From NCBI RefSeq assembly GCF_000150275.1, contig NW_002060947.1:3712980-3776979 (forward strand): 64,000 nt of DNA, given 5' to 3'. The stretch comes from Trichoplax adhaerens. Taxonomy: Eukaryota; Placozoa; Uniplacotomia; Trichoplacea; Trichoplacidae. A model generated the notes under the pieces. That model was not told where the DNA came from. It ran no database searches and saw nothing but the letters and a program-made list of their open reading frames with translations. Positions 1 to 14,434 of this stretch are shown here, one piece after another. Both the position numbers and the translations under genes were made by a program. Position 1 is the stretch's first letter; each line of letters opens with the position of its first letter.

Positions 1-1580
1 ATTAGCTTAATAATTGATTGCTAATCAGTATGTATTTCTATGATCAAATAACATATAACAGATTTTAAATAGCATCAAATCTTCAAAATACTTAAATTAC
101 AGCAGTAAATTTATTATAGACTTGATTTAATATAGATCTGCACCAATTTTGAACTTTTGAGCATATTACATAATTTTCACTCTATTACATCATCTTTGCA
201 AGAATAAAAGACCAACTAAAATTAGCTAATTAAAGGGATATCGCGAAATATTTTAGTAGTGCAACGATTCTGTAATACTATAAGCCATAATTAGCAGCGG
301 TACTATTGAATTTTGCAAAAGATACCGACACTGTATTGACTACTATGACTAATAATACTTAAAATAATACTTAAATATCGATTTAATATCGTTAGTTAAT
401 GTGCAGACGAGTTAACGAATAAGAACCATTTCTGCTTCTACATTTACTACACTCTATTCATTTATCATACTAGGGCGTTTTGAAGTTGATTTACTATTAA
501 TACCGATTCAATATCAATTATTAGTTTTGCATTGAAATTCGGATTTTGCAGGATAACCTTTTAATACTTTTGCTTTTGATATTTAACACTAATAAATAAA
601 TCATATTCTATTAATGCCATTTTTAATATTGAGTTTGTATCATTTGTAAGATAGGCATTGCCGTATCAAGGATCTAGTTGATAATTAATCGTTATATTGT
701 ACGGGTGTGAATATCGTATATGATAATATATAGCTGTATTAGATGTAGCTGCTATAATATTAACCATAATATACTAAACTTTCCAAATACTCGTATATAT
801 AAATACCGCTCAGCATTGCTACAGAGATGAAGTATAATTAAATCATGAGGACCTCGTAAAATATGACTATATAGATTAAATTATGGCTCTGATCGATTGT
901 TAAATGCCTGAATTTCTATGAACTTTAAACTTATTAAGTGAGACTGCTACTTCATGTCAGAAAATTGTCATTTGATTAGCATGAGAACATGATTTAGTTC
1001 AGTTGCAACCGACTCTAAGAATCACTGTGACTTATACGGACTAACGGTGGCAGGCATTCAGAGTTTAGTTTTAATTGCGGGGGTCAAACATTAAATTACC
1101 TAATGGATTGCATCTAAAGCGTACACTACTAGTTAAAAGTAGTCTTCCTCTATTCGTAACCAAATCATTTCGTATTTTCACTATTTATTTATTTCATGGT
1201 TAAATAGCATAATCTATAGAGGTGTTTATTATTTATATATTTAATCAATATGAACAAAAGTATGTTAAAGGGTTACTCTTATCCAAAAAATATACAGTAA
1301 ATACATGTACTGAAGTATAAATGTCGAATTACTGTAGGTCTCATGTGAGACTAATCTTACAGTTTAATAAATGCGACAATAAGAAATATTCTGTAGCAAT
1401 GCATACAACTTGTATAAAGTGAACATGAGCTGCAACGGAAATTATATATATGAGCCTAAAAATTCTTAATGGGCATTAATGCGGCATAAATCCCATATCG
1501 AGTTACTGTTTATCATAATGAGTTCGAAATCGAAATGTTTAGGAGTCATAAATAAATAAATAAAACATCTGTTAATGAAA
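1..1580. other. AT-rich stretch without a recognisable gene
   Basis: No reading frame of useful length and no recognisable motif on either strand. It lies downstream of the 3' end of the minus-strand CEP97-like gene, so its right part probably holds that gene's 3' UTR. No (ACAGT)n array is present, unlike the spacers next to gene starts. Confidence 0.6.
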
Positions 1581-4500
1581 CTATTCAGCTCCGGGTGCAT
1601 CCTCGTAACTATTACTATTGCTTATGCTACAACTATTATCGCCCTTAAATTGAAGTTGAGGTAATCCTGAATTCTGCCTAACACTTTCCTGGACATTGGA
1701 ACTATCACAATCTTGATTTATGGCTTGATTTTCTTCTTTCTTATTCACATTACCAATCTTGTCTGAGGCTTTAGCAGTTTCATGATCAGCCAATTGACAA
1801 GAAAAGTTAGTAGCATCACAAATTTTTGTGCTATCCACAAACTCAGCTGTGTCATACAAAGTTTTATCTAATATCAACTCGGTGTATTCAGCTGTTGTTT
1901 TATATACACTGCTTAAATACATCTCTAATTCCTCACTGTATTCAGATACGTTATCAGGGACTCTATAAAATCTTTCATCGTCATCGCAATTTACACAGTT
2001 ACTTTTATCCTCCACTTTCTGTAGAACTCCTGTTGCTGCTTCAGTTTTGTTATTACGATTACTCTCGTCATTGTCTAATTCAATTCGGAGATCATCTTTA
2101 AGAGAATTAGTTTCTGACTTATCTGTCAAATCCGCAGCCGTTACGGGTATACTAAAATCTAAAGAATCTTCGTCAGATTCTTTATTTTCATCCGGAATTA
2201 TAGTTAGAAAATCTGTCTTCTCATTACTATCATATAAGCTATCATCACTATTTTCTAACGATTCTTCTGTTGCGATAGTATCCATATAATCGTTACTACT
2301 ATGGATTTGATAGGCCTCGGGTGCCTCAGTTAGCTCTACTTCGTCCGGCATTTCACTGTATTCATTTGTTTTGGTAATATTCGTTATAGAAGTTGATTCA
2401 CTATTTTAAGAATGAAAAATTAGAATAAATAAACACTTGATCTTGGAAATGTAAATGCCGGTATGGAACCATCTATCAATAAGGTGATCTTTCGCAGTAC
2501 AAGGTAAATATGACAGATAATGCATAATTTTTATTCCGTGATAGTTTGCATAACCTTACTGCAGAGAAACATTAGAACATTCACTTTTATAAGTTAATAA
2601 ATCTCACCGATTTTGTTCATTATTTGAAGGCTTAACCTGCATTTTCGCTTTTATCTACAATGCACAAACAAATAAATAGTGTCTTAAATTAGCATAATGC
2701 TAATAACACTAAAGAACGATCAGTAAAACGTACATCTTTTTTTGCGTTATGTATTTCGTAGGACGTCAGGATTTTAGCATCGTGGCCTATGTAAAAAGGG
2801 TTTTATAGAATAAAACTGTCAAATGTGGCAGTAAAGTAACCTAAAGCAAATGATATCTGAAAAATCGCATGTATCAGAATCGATAAGCTTAAACCCATCA
2901 TTTATGTGGTTTGCAAATTTGCTTTACTGTGTTTACGTATAGAAGAGTTTCATTCATACTATGTTCAGAATACAAAATTTATAATATATACCGGTAACAT
3001 GGCATATATAAATAGTATATTTTATAGATATCACTGTTACTATTGCCTAAGTATGGCTTGTCAGCAGCTTCTGACATTAATTTTGGTTTTATATAAGAAA
3101 AGTGCGTAATTAAGTAAGGTCGTAGAGATGTTATTGGTTTTAATATTTTTTAAAATGTATGATTTATATAAAAAATACCGATGCTTTCGGTTTCTTCGTT
3201 TGCGACATCTTGCGTATTCATTTGGTTTACCACCACTTGCATATCATGATTAAGTTGTTGTACCTGATATTTATATATACGCGTATACAAACTTAGAAGC
3301 AATTCCGGATATCTTAAGCAGCTGTATTATTTATATGAACCTGTTCGCATAGGCGTTGAATTCGACGTCTCATTAATGAATTACGAGTTATATGCTTGAT
3401 AGTGTCGTTGGGAAGCTCCTGAAGTTAAATTTTATGTGATGTATAGGATAAGATTGTCAGACATTACTGCTTTTAAATAGAATCATGAGAGATAAACGAT
3501 ACAACGTAATTTTTCGGTGACTATTAGTTTACCTTCCGGGCTTGGTATCCTCGCCTGAACGTAATTAATTAATATATGAAATTTAAATTCAGATATGTAT
3601 CTAGAGAATCAATTGAATATTACAACACTAACCAATATTTCTGGATTGAAATCGCCGCTTGATTTCTTTTTTTGCGATCTTCAGTTGCTAATACAACTTG
3701 AAGTTTTCTCATCTTTCAGATTTAACAAGTTACGGGCATCAATACCTTTGCACTTAAATTTATTTTTACGATATTCGTATTCGATATACATATGTAATTG
3801 TATTACAGGATGTAAGAAATTGCCATTAGTTTATTTTCTTTCAAGCATTTTTTAATACGAAAGTTAACCTGGTCTTTCAGTTCTTTAACTTCTTCTTCTA
3901 AACTTTTCTCCTGCACTTCATGACTTCGAAGTTGGACTATAAGGCTATCACAGTGGGCATATGTAAGCAATTATTTTATAGCAGAGCAACGGTAAAAATC
4001 GTCTACACAACTTAAGAACAAACATGCCACTAATATCTGTGTTTACCTGTTGTTCGATTTTTGCAAACGTAACGTGGTATCTTCTAAACGTCTCATTCTC
4101 AGTTCCTTTAGATTATGCTGTACAAATCTATTATGTTGCCTGGTGTGATAACCGCGCCTTTCAATAATTATAATGATATATTGGTAAGACATCCTTTGTT
4201 ACTTGTACGTTTAGTAGCTATGATAATGTTGACTCTTACACAAAACCTACCAATAACTTTGTATTTTAATAGCGGATTTATGTTGATGTAAAAGGCTCAA
4301 GTATCGCTTTCGCTGAGTAAAACCTTTAATTTTTGCTTGAATCACGGTAGCCGCGTGATCCTTGCTCGTAACAAATTTTGAATACGAAAATGACGATGCT
4401 TCAGTTTTAGGTTGTAATTTATCAATTGTGTTTTCTAATTCAAGTTCCGATTGAAATACTGCTGTCTTGGGCTTTGTAGCTACACTTGTAAGTCCCAATA

Positions 4501-7500
4501 TATTAGTATCTTCAGCACTGCTTGGTGAGGGTTCCAACGATGAAGAAATTACATCTTGGTTTATTACATCCGTTTCTATGCTGGTCAGATCAACATTATG
4601 AATTTCAGTACTTCGATTTACTGATTTTGATACAACTCTTGCACCATGGTTTTCATCTCGCTTGATTGATTCTTTATCAGTATTACGATCTTGGCTTTCT
4701 TTCATTTTATCTTCTGCATCGAAATGAATACGTTAATGGTAATATAATCTGTGAGTTCAGTAAATCAAGCGCGAAATGTAAATTTAAATAAAGATCGTTG
4801 TCCTAATACACTAAAAGAATATACTACCATGATCTACAGCATCATGTATTAACACGAAGTACGCTCGATAAAATTAGTATACTGATGGAAATAATTACCA
4901 GCAGATTCTACATTTAGAACATAATCTTCAGATAAAGGGACATAAACGGAGGTAGATGAAAGGAGTCCATCCTCATGTTGAACTCCAGAAGATCCTAAAG
5001 CTTTAGTACAGTTGATCAAGCAAATTACATTCTTGAAAGTATTGGATGATATGAGCATAGTCATAAGACTTTGTACGCAAATTTGTATTACGGTATTCGA
5101 AATCTGGACAACTGAAAGTATTAATCGTATACTCTATAAAATGTTTTAAACAGCGTGAATAGCTTTCGAATTGTCTATTTTGTCATGACGGCCATACAAA
5201 CAGGTAAATACAGGTTCACACGAATAAATACGGTAGATGGCGTACAAGTATTTAAGTAAAGTACGAATTTAGCTAGCTTGTATGTACAGTATGTATGTAG
5301 CGAATCAGATTATACTATGATCATAGTGACATATTCATATTCTTACAAGACGAATCATTCGTTACCACGGAAGAATTACCAGGGTAGATTGGTTTCGTTT
5401 TAGCGTTTACACTCTTTGGTCTTTTACAACTAAACGTTGGGATAAGTGTATAAATTATGCAGAGTACATTTATGTATAGCACTGGGTAAAAAGTATTTGC
5501 TTAGCTTAAAAATTTCAAGAGATTCAATCAACGCATACCTAGCATCGTTTTCTCTGCTCTCTGCTACATTGATCTCATCATGCATACGTATAGAATCTAA
5601 AAATAAGGTAATTTATAAGTTCTACCGCCAAAGTAAAATATTAAAATATCTAAATCAAACGAGAATCTAAAATTGAAAGAATATATAATGCTCAGCAACA
5701 TAACTGTAAAATAAAAGTATTACCAGTACTGGATAAAATAGATTGATTAACGGATGTATCCGTTGTATCAAACTGAGCAAGCTGTAATCCCAAATAAGCA
5801 ATTAATCTTTGATGCAGGTGCTGAAGCTGCTCTTGTCGTTGCAGTAATTCTTTTTGATGCGACAGCTGTTGCTTTAGGAGTTGATTATGAAAAAATTGAA
5901 GCTGATTTTTCCATTGCGGTTGTGATTTTTGAGAGGAAACACTACTCCTTATATGTTGCCATAACTGTTGTTGATCTGCTAATTGTTGCTCGTATAATTT
6001 CTTTAGTTGTATTCTTTGTTGCTCAATTAATATTTGATGCCTTCCTTGTAGCTCCTGCAACTGCTGGTTACTACTAATACTACTTATTGTATCATTTGGC
6101 GTAAAGTTTGGTGTAGTAGTAGAATCTGATGGAACTAACGGACTACTACTTCTACTATCTTTGTCATGGTCTTCATTAATCTGTAGATGAAAACCAAGAT
6201 TTTCAGTTCTAGCAGCAATATTTTGTACTTTGAAATTAAGCCATCATCACCTGTGATTTGTTGGCGGCATATTTAGAATATATCCAACGTAAGTACTGAA
6301 CCAATTCGGACTTTTGACATAAAAGAATTTCTCTTCGTTCTCCTTCCATAAATTGCGCTAACATCCTATTGAAATTTAAGCGATATTACCTAACCTTAGG
6401 TAAAGACTTTTAAATTTTGAAAGAGAAATCAGTAGATAGTCGTATGATTTACTTGTCTTCCTCAGTGACTACTTCATCATCCAGATATTCTATATTGTCA
6501 AAAAAACTAATTGCAAAGGCTCTATAGATTGAGTAGCTAATTAAATTAAAACAAGCAGTTCGGTTAAGTAAAATAAGGTTATATTTCGTGTCATGAAATG
6601 CCAATGTTGCGCTAGATTTTGTTGTATGAAAGGATACAGCTGCTTATCTTTAGTTAACATAAATGGGTTGTTATTGATATACAGTTGTTGTAAACCTGGT
6701 AAGTGGTACAAGTATGCTATCTATAGTGTAAATGAGTCAAAATGAAAAATAATCAAATCAGTTAAGAATAATTATCGCGGACATAATTATTGCAATTAAC
6801 TTTTTAATACCTCTCTAAGATCACTAATATAATTGTCATTAATAGCAAAAGCTTGCAGTTGCGGTGGTAGATGTATTGAAACTCTAATAATAAAAGGCAA
6901 TTATAATACGATATTAAATACTTCTTAAAATTTGAATCTTCCACTGGGATAATTTTATGGCATGCTGTCTTGTGATAACCAATTATAACAGTATACCAAA
7001 GGTGTAATAACGGATGTTTTAGATGTTATTAACCTAAAACTATTTAAGGATATTAAAATTACATGAACTCACTTAGAAAGTGAGGATATTCTATTTCCTT
7101 GCAAGAAAAGAACCTAATTCCGATAAACAATGTATTGAATAAGTTTAGTAATTTCATACTGGAAAGATGGCATGAATAAGTTGATATCGTGTTTTATGGT
7201 TCAATTCCGAGAAATTAGGCGTCAATTTTTATTAGTCCATACTGATGATAATGTACTCTAACGGTCACTAATTAATAGGATAATCTATGTTATCGATACC
7301 TTTAGAAACTCTAACTTCGATAAATTCGGCAGTTCTTCAATGCTATATTGATATAAGACAGATAATTTTGTTAAAATGGAGAATTTATGATGGTAGGATT
7401 ACTGTACTTTAAAATACACATGTTACAATAAATACTTACTCATTTTGAGATAAATCGATATAACGTAGATTCTTATTCAGGAACAGATTATTTACATTCT

Positions 7501-9033
7501 AGGCAGGGATATAATGATGCAAAAACATTTAGTTATTTTCATGTAAAACAGTTAATTGCAAGTGCACAATGTTAGTCAACATGGAATGTTGACTTATGTA
7601 TAAATCATCAAGCTACCGTGGATTGTAATTTCATATGAATTAAGACTGAGGTTCCGCATGCAATTGTTTAGCTATTTCTATAATTTTCACGGTTTAATAC
7701 GCTAGCAAGCTAGCATAGTAAACTGCACTGCTTGTAATAATTAAAGTGGGCATTGCGAAGTGGCTATATACTATAGTTCCTAAACCATGCTGTTGCACTC
7801 AAATGATACTATTTGTAGATAATCAGAAGGAAAAACTATAAATTGATGTCTTGCAGTTTCTACGTAATCAGATCATACTGAATGGCTTGCTTGTACTAAA
7901 TACCACACTACAATTTCATCAAGCTTATAGCCAATACTGTAGTGGTAAAGATTATAGCAATAACAAATGTTGTGCTAATTTAGTTTTATAAAGTTATATA
8001 ATCCCATGTTAATTCAGGGCGGATAGGGATATTGCAACTTTTAGCTGGAATATTGTACACTGGAGCTAAATTATTCTCTACTGACAGGAGTGTAGTGCTG
8101 TATAGTACATTAACTTCTATCACAAATACAGGCAGTGCACCCTATCAACTGTATCTGTATCTGAAAGGCACGGATTAACTATAAATTGTCATAATTAAAT
8201 AATTATTCCTTAAAGTAGCGTAGACTATAAGAGAAGCACCTAAACTATTTTACTGCATGCAACAGTAGCAACAGAAATAACATGAAAAGTTGATACCATT
8301 ACGATAGCAATTTAAAATACTCGTATAGACTACTGTATACAACTGAAATTTTTAATAATTGCATGAACAAATTTTACATCCACTCAGATTCTACTAAATC
8401 GATATAGTCCATACTAAGTAAGGATAATTAATAATTTACCGTTAAATTATTATTGGATAGGTTCAAATATTCCAATTCAGTTAAGCCTTCCAGACCTATA
8501 GAAGTAAGTAGAAGAGAATATTAATTTTAGCTGTACTGTAGTCAGTTTATCAAGACTAAGGAAATTTATGGGTGTATGTTATGGAAGTTTTTAAACTTAC
8601 CGTTAATTCGAAAGATGCTGTTGTTATGTAAATCTAGATAGCGTAATTGAACGTGCAATTCTATCCCGGATAATTTAACTAATCGATTTGAAGCTACAGA
8701 TAATTTTCTCAGATTGATGATAGGATGTAAACTCTCTAGCGTAGACAACTGGTTGTTGTCGAGCTTCAAAGTATCAATACTGATTTCATTTTCAATATGA
8801 AGGTGCATCCATCCTTGAGCTAAAAAAGCCATTATTAATATATTAATTCATTCATTATTCATTGCAGTTTCAACTGTCAATGACATAGTACAGTGCTAGG
8901 ATATGGTGTAACTTATTGCCTATAAATGTAAAAGTTATCCCAAAATCATACAAGATAAATCGGCCACGTTTTCCTCATTATCGTCCATATCGTCAAGACC
9001 ATCGAAGAGTTCAGCTGGCAGTACCTCCGCCAT
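1581..9033 (-). CDS. CEP97: CEP97-like leucine-rich repeat and IQ-motif centriolar protein
   Basis: Multi-exon gene; the span includes introns. The start is ATG at 9033 (MAEVLPAELFDGLDD). Exon 1 ends at 8952 and joins 8819-8601 in phase, giving ADLSSQGWMHL and then leucine-rich repeats (LKLDNNQLSTLE, LRKLSVASNRLVKLSG, LRYLDLHNNSIFRING). More LRR exons lie at 8495-8440, near 7500-7440, 7340-7290 and 6890-6810. An LRR-cap-like segment at about 6500-6320 (NIEYLDDEVVTEED, then SELVQYLRWIYS) resembles the CEP97 stretch after its repeats. Next come a Q-rich coiled coil (6060-5700), a small exon near 5596-5538, an acidic segment, and two IQ motifs: VIQAKIKGF near 4350, and IQSYW at 4247 spliced to RGYHTRQ near 4150. 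Coiled-coil exons (about 4150-4050, 3950-3870, 3400-3160) and a long acidic last exon ending at 1581 follow. CEP97 works with CP110 to cap centrioles and restrain cilium formation. Exons between 7290 and 6900 are not fully resolved. Other LRR/IQ proteins remain possible. Confidence 0.7.
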
Positions 9034-9405
9034 CTTCCCAATGTTGTTGTTGTTGTTCGTAATTTCGAGTTCAATCTTATGATTTCACCTTGGATCTATT
9101 TTTCAAATGGAGAAAAATGGACACTTTTAATGGCTAAAATGCTGAGTAAGGGCTAAAAATCGAGGTGAATTCGAGTTTATAGGCCGCTAAAACTAAGAAA
9201 TTGAACGGATAAAATCAGCGAACAGAGAGCAGATTGTCCAAATATTATAGCGCTGTGATTGATATAAAAACACGACAGCTGAGATGACTTCACCTCTGAC
9301 TTCTCTCGAGCAGGTTGACGCTTTGATAGTGACATGTCAGTCAAGTAGTATGACGCTCTTGCCGGTGTCAGCGTGCATACCAATCCACTGAGTCAAGAGG
9401 GTGAA

Positions 9406-9563
9406 CTGTACAGTGTACAGTACAGCGACCTCTGACTTTGTGGCGCGACAGTGGATTATTTGAAGTTTTTACCGTGTACAGTACCAACGCTACAGTGCGC
9501 TCATTGTACAGTACTGTACTGTACGGTACAGTGTATAGTGTACAGTACACTGTACACTACAGC
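9406..9563. repeat. (ACAGT)n/(ACTGT)n inverted pentanucleotide array
   Basis: Two short clusters (about 9406-9426 and 9475-9563) of ACAGT units that flip to the complementary ACTGT, creating palindromes around GTAC. They sit in the 1.1-kb head-to-head spacer between the CEP97-like gene and CDC40. Confidence 0.85.
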
Positions 9564-9888
9564 CAGATTAAATTGGCTAGAACAACAGAAAAATAAAATA
9601 GTGTGCGCAAAATTTATGCCTAAATTGAGTAAAATTATTATAAGAGTGTGGCTTCATAACTCCAATTTCATCATCATAATCATGTTCTACAGTTATCCTA
9701 CTGGTACATCTCAATAGAATTATTAGCAAATCATAACTTTAGTTGTTCACCCCGATTTTGCCCGTGGAAATTTATCTCGCTGCACAGTGTGCTGAAAGAA
9801 TGGCTTCTTTCAGTCAAAAGCATACTATGTCTCTATCCATTACCAATTTCTATACAGTACTATCACAGCTTTAGCGAAAACACACGTA

Positions 9889-10079
9889 TGTATAGTACAG
9901 TACAGTACAGTACAGTAACGTACAGTACTGTACTGTACATACAGTACTGTACACTGTACAGTACGTGAGTGACATGACTGCATGCACTACAGTACAGTAC
10001 AGTACTGAATACAGTATATTGTACTGTACACTGTACTGCACAGTGTACAGTACAGTACAGTACAGTCACTCCATATTAG
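9889..10079. repeat. (ACAGT)n/(ACTGT)n inverted pentanucleotide array, CDC40 5' side
   Basis: Nearly continuous ACAGT/ACTGT units over about 190 bases with several orientation switches. It ends about 100 bases before the CDC40 start codon, so it lies in the probable CDC40 promoter or 5' UTR. Confidence 0.9.
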
Positions 10080-10179
10080 CCATATTGTACTGTAGTGTAG
10101 CCCCTTTACGGTACACTGTACACTCCGGTATACACTCAGTTCCTGCTAGCCGCTGGCCGCCTCTGCAACGCCGCCGAAA

Positions 10180-13100
10180 ATGGATGATATTGTGAATGCT
10201 TATGATAGCAGTAGCGACAGTAGTCATGATGGAGAAAGCTCAATAACCACGAGCAATGTCGACTTTCAAACTCTTAAAGAAAAATTCAATTTAAATAGTA
10301 CACCACAAATTTTAATTAAGGTATGTCATGGAGATCTTGGATAGAGTTTTGACCATGTGTAGTATGCAATAAGAAGAGGTTATCACGTAAAACAGAGTTG
10401 ATATTGGATCAACTCAATGATGATAGATAAAAATAGGAGCTAATCCAATGGTCATCTCATTGGAACTGGAGTCTAACCTCGACATAACCAGCTATTGATT
10501 ACCTCATGCAATAACTAATATTCCTTTTATTTGTATAATAGGAAAGTGTAAATATTAGTCGAAAGATCGATAGCCACGCAAAAGAAGTCAGCTATAATCC
10601 TAAATATGAGGAACTGTTTCAACCGGAGGTAAATAAGTAGAAAAATCGTAATGGAATAATGTGTATTTGCGCATGTAACAGCACTGCTAACCCATGCTGG
10701 ATAGTTAGCTAGATATACTTATTACTTACTACAGTATAGATGATCAATTGCGTGCATATGTAACAATGTATGAACGACACAGCGTCGTCAAGTAGTATTC
10801 AAAGGAGCTATTCTTTTGCACTATACATTTACATATTGTCAAACTGACCTAAAAAAAATACGCTTGACATACTCTATTTCTAACCTTTGCATTGGAGTCT
10901 GACATGGCCTGCTTATACTTTTTTATTCATTACATTACATGTATGACTAACAATACATAGACTACAAAGTTATTTCCTAGTATATTTAACTACACACTGT
11001 AAATGAGTTTGATGTAAGAACATTTTGAAAATATTACAGTACTGTAATTCTATAGCAAAGTTGCTTTGTGGTATACACAATAAAGGAATTTAATATGAGG
11101 GTTATTACAAATGATAAATCCATGTGCACTGTAAATATTGCCAGCATTCTACTGTAATGTTCTATCTATCAATTCTTAAACCAATACTTAATTGTATATG
11201 AAACCGCATCGATGAGCTTAGGTTGGACCTCTAAATCCTTTCAAAACCAAGCAGCAAGCGGCACCAAAAAATACACTCTCAGGTGTGAACTTCAAGATAA
11301 TTCTTCTATAAAGTGACCAAGTAACTCTTTATACAACACATTTTAGTTTAATGTATGTAAATTTTACTACCTTTTAGGCTATGTAGAAGATAGTCATTTC
11401 AATGATTTCCAGTTTGAAAATCAAAGAAGGACATTTTCTACCCACGGTAATAAATATACCCTAAACCAGTTATTTTTTATTACTAATAGTGAAATTTACT
11501 ATTATTATAGGTGAATGGTTAACTGTCCTAATCTATTGCTTATTTATTATTTACATTAAATGCAGGTTACGCGTTAGACCCTTCTGTTGGTAATAGCAAT
11601 TCTTCTGGAAATAAGTTCGTACTATCTGCAATAATGATTGAATTAATTCAAACAATCTCAAAGGTCTTTACTTATGTGCTCTTTGAATTACATTAACTTA
11701 TCTACGATCCTTAATTAGCATTATCGGCGATATCGATATGGCCAGTCAATTAGACGGTAATGAAAGTTTAATTCATGTATTTTTTCAAATTGGATTCTCT
11801 TCCATTTTTAATTTAAAGATTAAACTCGATATGAACTGAAAGTTTAATCAATCTTTAATGTGTAGGAAGGACAGTTTTTGAATCTGGTAAGAGATTCGGA
11901 ATTGAGAAAAGAAAGCGTGGCGAACGAGGAGATCCATCGGATATTGATTGTTATAAAGGTCTGAATCTTAGCTGATAAACCACTATACGCACTGTTATGC
12001 CATTGTAAATACTGTACTTTACTAATATTGTAAGAGTACGAATCTATAGGATGCTTTTTTAGTTAGATTACGTAACTTTGTATACATACTATAGGTCCTT
12101 GGGCAGGCTATGTTGATGAGAATAAAATTGCAAAACCTACAGAGGTGAGTTATGCTGCTTTATCTTAAGAAATTGGTTGTCACAATGCGATCGCGTAAAC
12201 GTTAAGGAAAATTTGCGTACATCTTTTGAATCAATGTAGGAAGAGCAGGCTGTACTTGATGATTGGAAAACAGTAACAAGCAAGAAAAAGAAGGAAGAGA
12301 CTGTTGTCGATGAAAGAAGCACACTTCACAGTACGGCATCTATATATGTATTGCCTTTGATAACGAATCTAAGAAATTAGGATGCTTTACTATAATGTAA
12401 TCGGGTTAATACTAATAGCTGACTTTGCTCCCGCAGTAAAAGATGCATTGGATTATCAAGGGCGATCTTTCCTGCATCCTCCTCAAGATATGGGAGTTAG
12501 ACTCAACTCCGAAGAACCACCGGAAAAATGCTTTTTACCGAAGAAGCATATTCATACTTGGTAATATACACGTATATACTTAGAATAATGTATCTCTTTA
12601 AAAGGTCCGGTAAATAAGTATTTGTTACACGCTGATTAGTCTAACACGCGTACTCCTTCTTATCAATGGCGCAGGACTGGTCATACAAAAGGCGTATCTG
12701 CTATTCGTTTATTCCCACTTTCAGGTCATCTGCTTCTGTCCTGTAGTATGGACAGTAAAATTAAGGTCTGTTATGCTTTTGGGATAGATATTGTATGATA
12801 GTAAAAGATAATGAAAAATTTATTATTAATAATAGCTATGGGAAGTATACGGCAATCGAAGATGCATTCGTACTTACCTAGGTATACTTCGAAAGAATAG
12901 ATTTTACAATGTATAAAATATTTTCATTTATAAAAATTTTTATTTAAAACCGCTTTCAATTTATGCCTTCGTAGGACATGACAAAGCTGTTAGGGATATC
13001 TGCTTTAATAATGATGGCACTGAATTTTTAAGTGCAGCCTATGATCGTTATATAAAGCTATGGGATACAGAAACTGGTAGGCTGCTCTATATTATTGTTG

Positions 13101-14434
13101 TTAACTAGCTTGATATTCGATCACGTTATATTTCGTACATACTATTTTAGGTCAATGTAAAGGCAAATTTACTAACAAAAGGATTCCTTACTGTGTCAAA
13201 TTTAATCCGGAAGAGGTAATGCATATCGAAGTGTTTCTTAAAACAATTGCAATCACGATTTTGAAATGGCTGTCCATCATTCTATGTAGGATAAACAACA
13301 TTTATTCATAGCTGGATTAGCAGATAAAAAAATTGTTACGGTATGTATTGGATCTTTCGATGTAGCTTAACTCTTGTATTATTTCGAGCAAGCATTGCCT
13401 TCTAGCTTGACGTCGGCTTACATTTTATATAGTGGGATATGAGAGCTAATGAAATTGTGCAAGAATATGATAGGTAATCTAACATCTTGTTATCTTACAC
13501 TGGCTATTGATTTATAAATCTGAGACAATTTAAATTTATCAATCAACTTTAGGCATCTTGGTGCTGTTAATACCGTAACATTTATAGATGACAATAGACG
13601 ATTTGTGAGTACTTCAGACGACAAGAGTTTACGTGTCTGGGAATGGTATGTATCACTTTAAATACATTCTTGTCATCGTCATCGATGCTGCAGTACATTA
13701 TTACTGAGCGCTTTCCTTCCATAACAGGGATATTCCAGTAGATTCGAAATATATTGCTGATCCTTCCATGCATTCTGTACCAGCTGTAACTCTTTCACCT
13801 AATCGTATGTAGACCTAATTTTATTTTATTAAGTGAAATTAGTTATTAAAGTCATAATTCTAGCATAGATTTTATTTTATTTTAAAGTTAAGATTTTTAA
13901 CTATTCGTTTCGCACCAGAAAAATGGCTAGCTTGCCAATCTATGGATAATCAGATACTGATATATAACGCGCTAAGTAAGATGAGAATGAACCGAAAGAA
14001 AGTATTTAAAGGTCACATGGTTGCTGGATATGCATGCCAAGTTAATTTTTCACCAGATGGAAGGTAAGCTACAATAGAATACCTACTCATATATAGTATG
14101 CACCTAAGTTACGAATTGGTAATTCATAGATAGTCACAATTGAACGCGTATTGCTAACATATTTTTCTTATTTTGTTTCTAGTTACGTGATATCTGGAGA
14201 CGCAGACGGCAAGTTATTCATTTGGGATTGGAAATCAACGAAAGTATATAGGTTAGATTCACATAAAGTACTGTGATTTTAATTTATTATTTCTCAAAAT
14301 AATAATTATCAATTTTTTATATTAGTAAATTTAAGGCTCATGATCAAGTATGTATCGGATGCTGTTGGCTACCTCATGAAACATCGAAAGTGATTACATG
14401 TGGTTGGGATGGATTAATAAAGTTATGGGATTAG
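10180..14434 (+). CDS. CDC40: Pre-mRNA-processing factor 17 (CDC40/PRP17), WD40 protein
   Basis: Spliceosomal WD40 protein needed for the second catalytic step of splicing; acts in the nucleus. I rebuilt 21 exons: 10180-10320, 10542-10628, 11222-11282, 11378-11446, 11566-11614, 11719-11756, 11866-11958, 12095-12144, 12240-12330, 12437-12560, 12675-12765, 12836-12881, 12975-13076, 13151-13215, 13290-13340, 13433-13473, 13553-13645, 13728-13804, 13919-14063, 14183-14251, 14326-14434. They sum to 1692 nt (563 residues; human is 579), with matching phases. Hallmarks are [98 protein letters not shown] and the terminal [11 protein letters not shown]. The start ATG opens [15 protein letters not shown], an acidic/serine N-terminus expected for the family. 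The donor of exon 5 (GTTCGT) is weak but gives the correct frame. Confidence 0.96.

Noticed and set aside
5754-6077. 107-codon plus-strand open frame
   Set aside because: Antisense shadow of the Gln-rich coiled-coil exon of the CEP97-like gene; CAA/CAG codons read backwards give an open Leu/Val frame.
9863-10195. Tyr/Cys/Thr/Val-rich frames on both strands
   Set aside because: Pure products of reading (ACAGT)n repeats, which lack stops in some frames; the same occurs at 23751-24071, 60886-61170 and 63551-63976.
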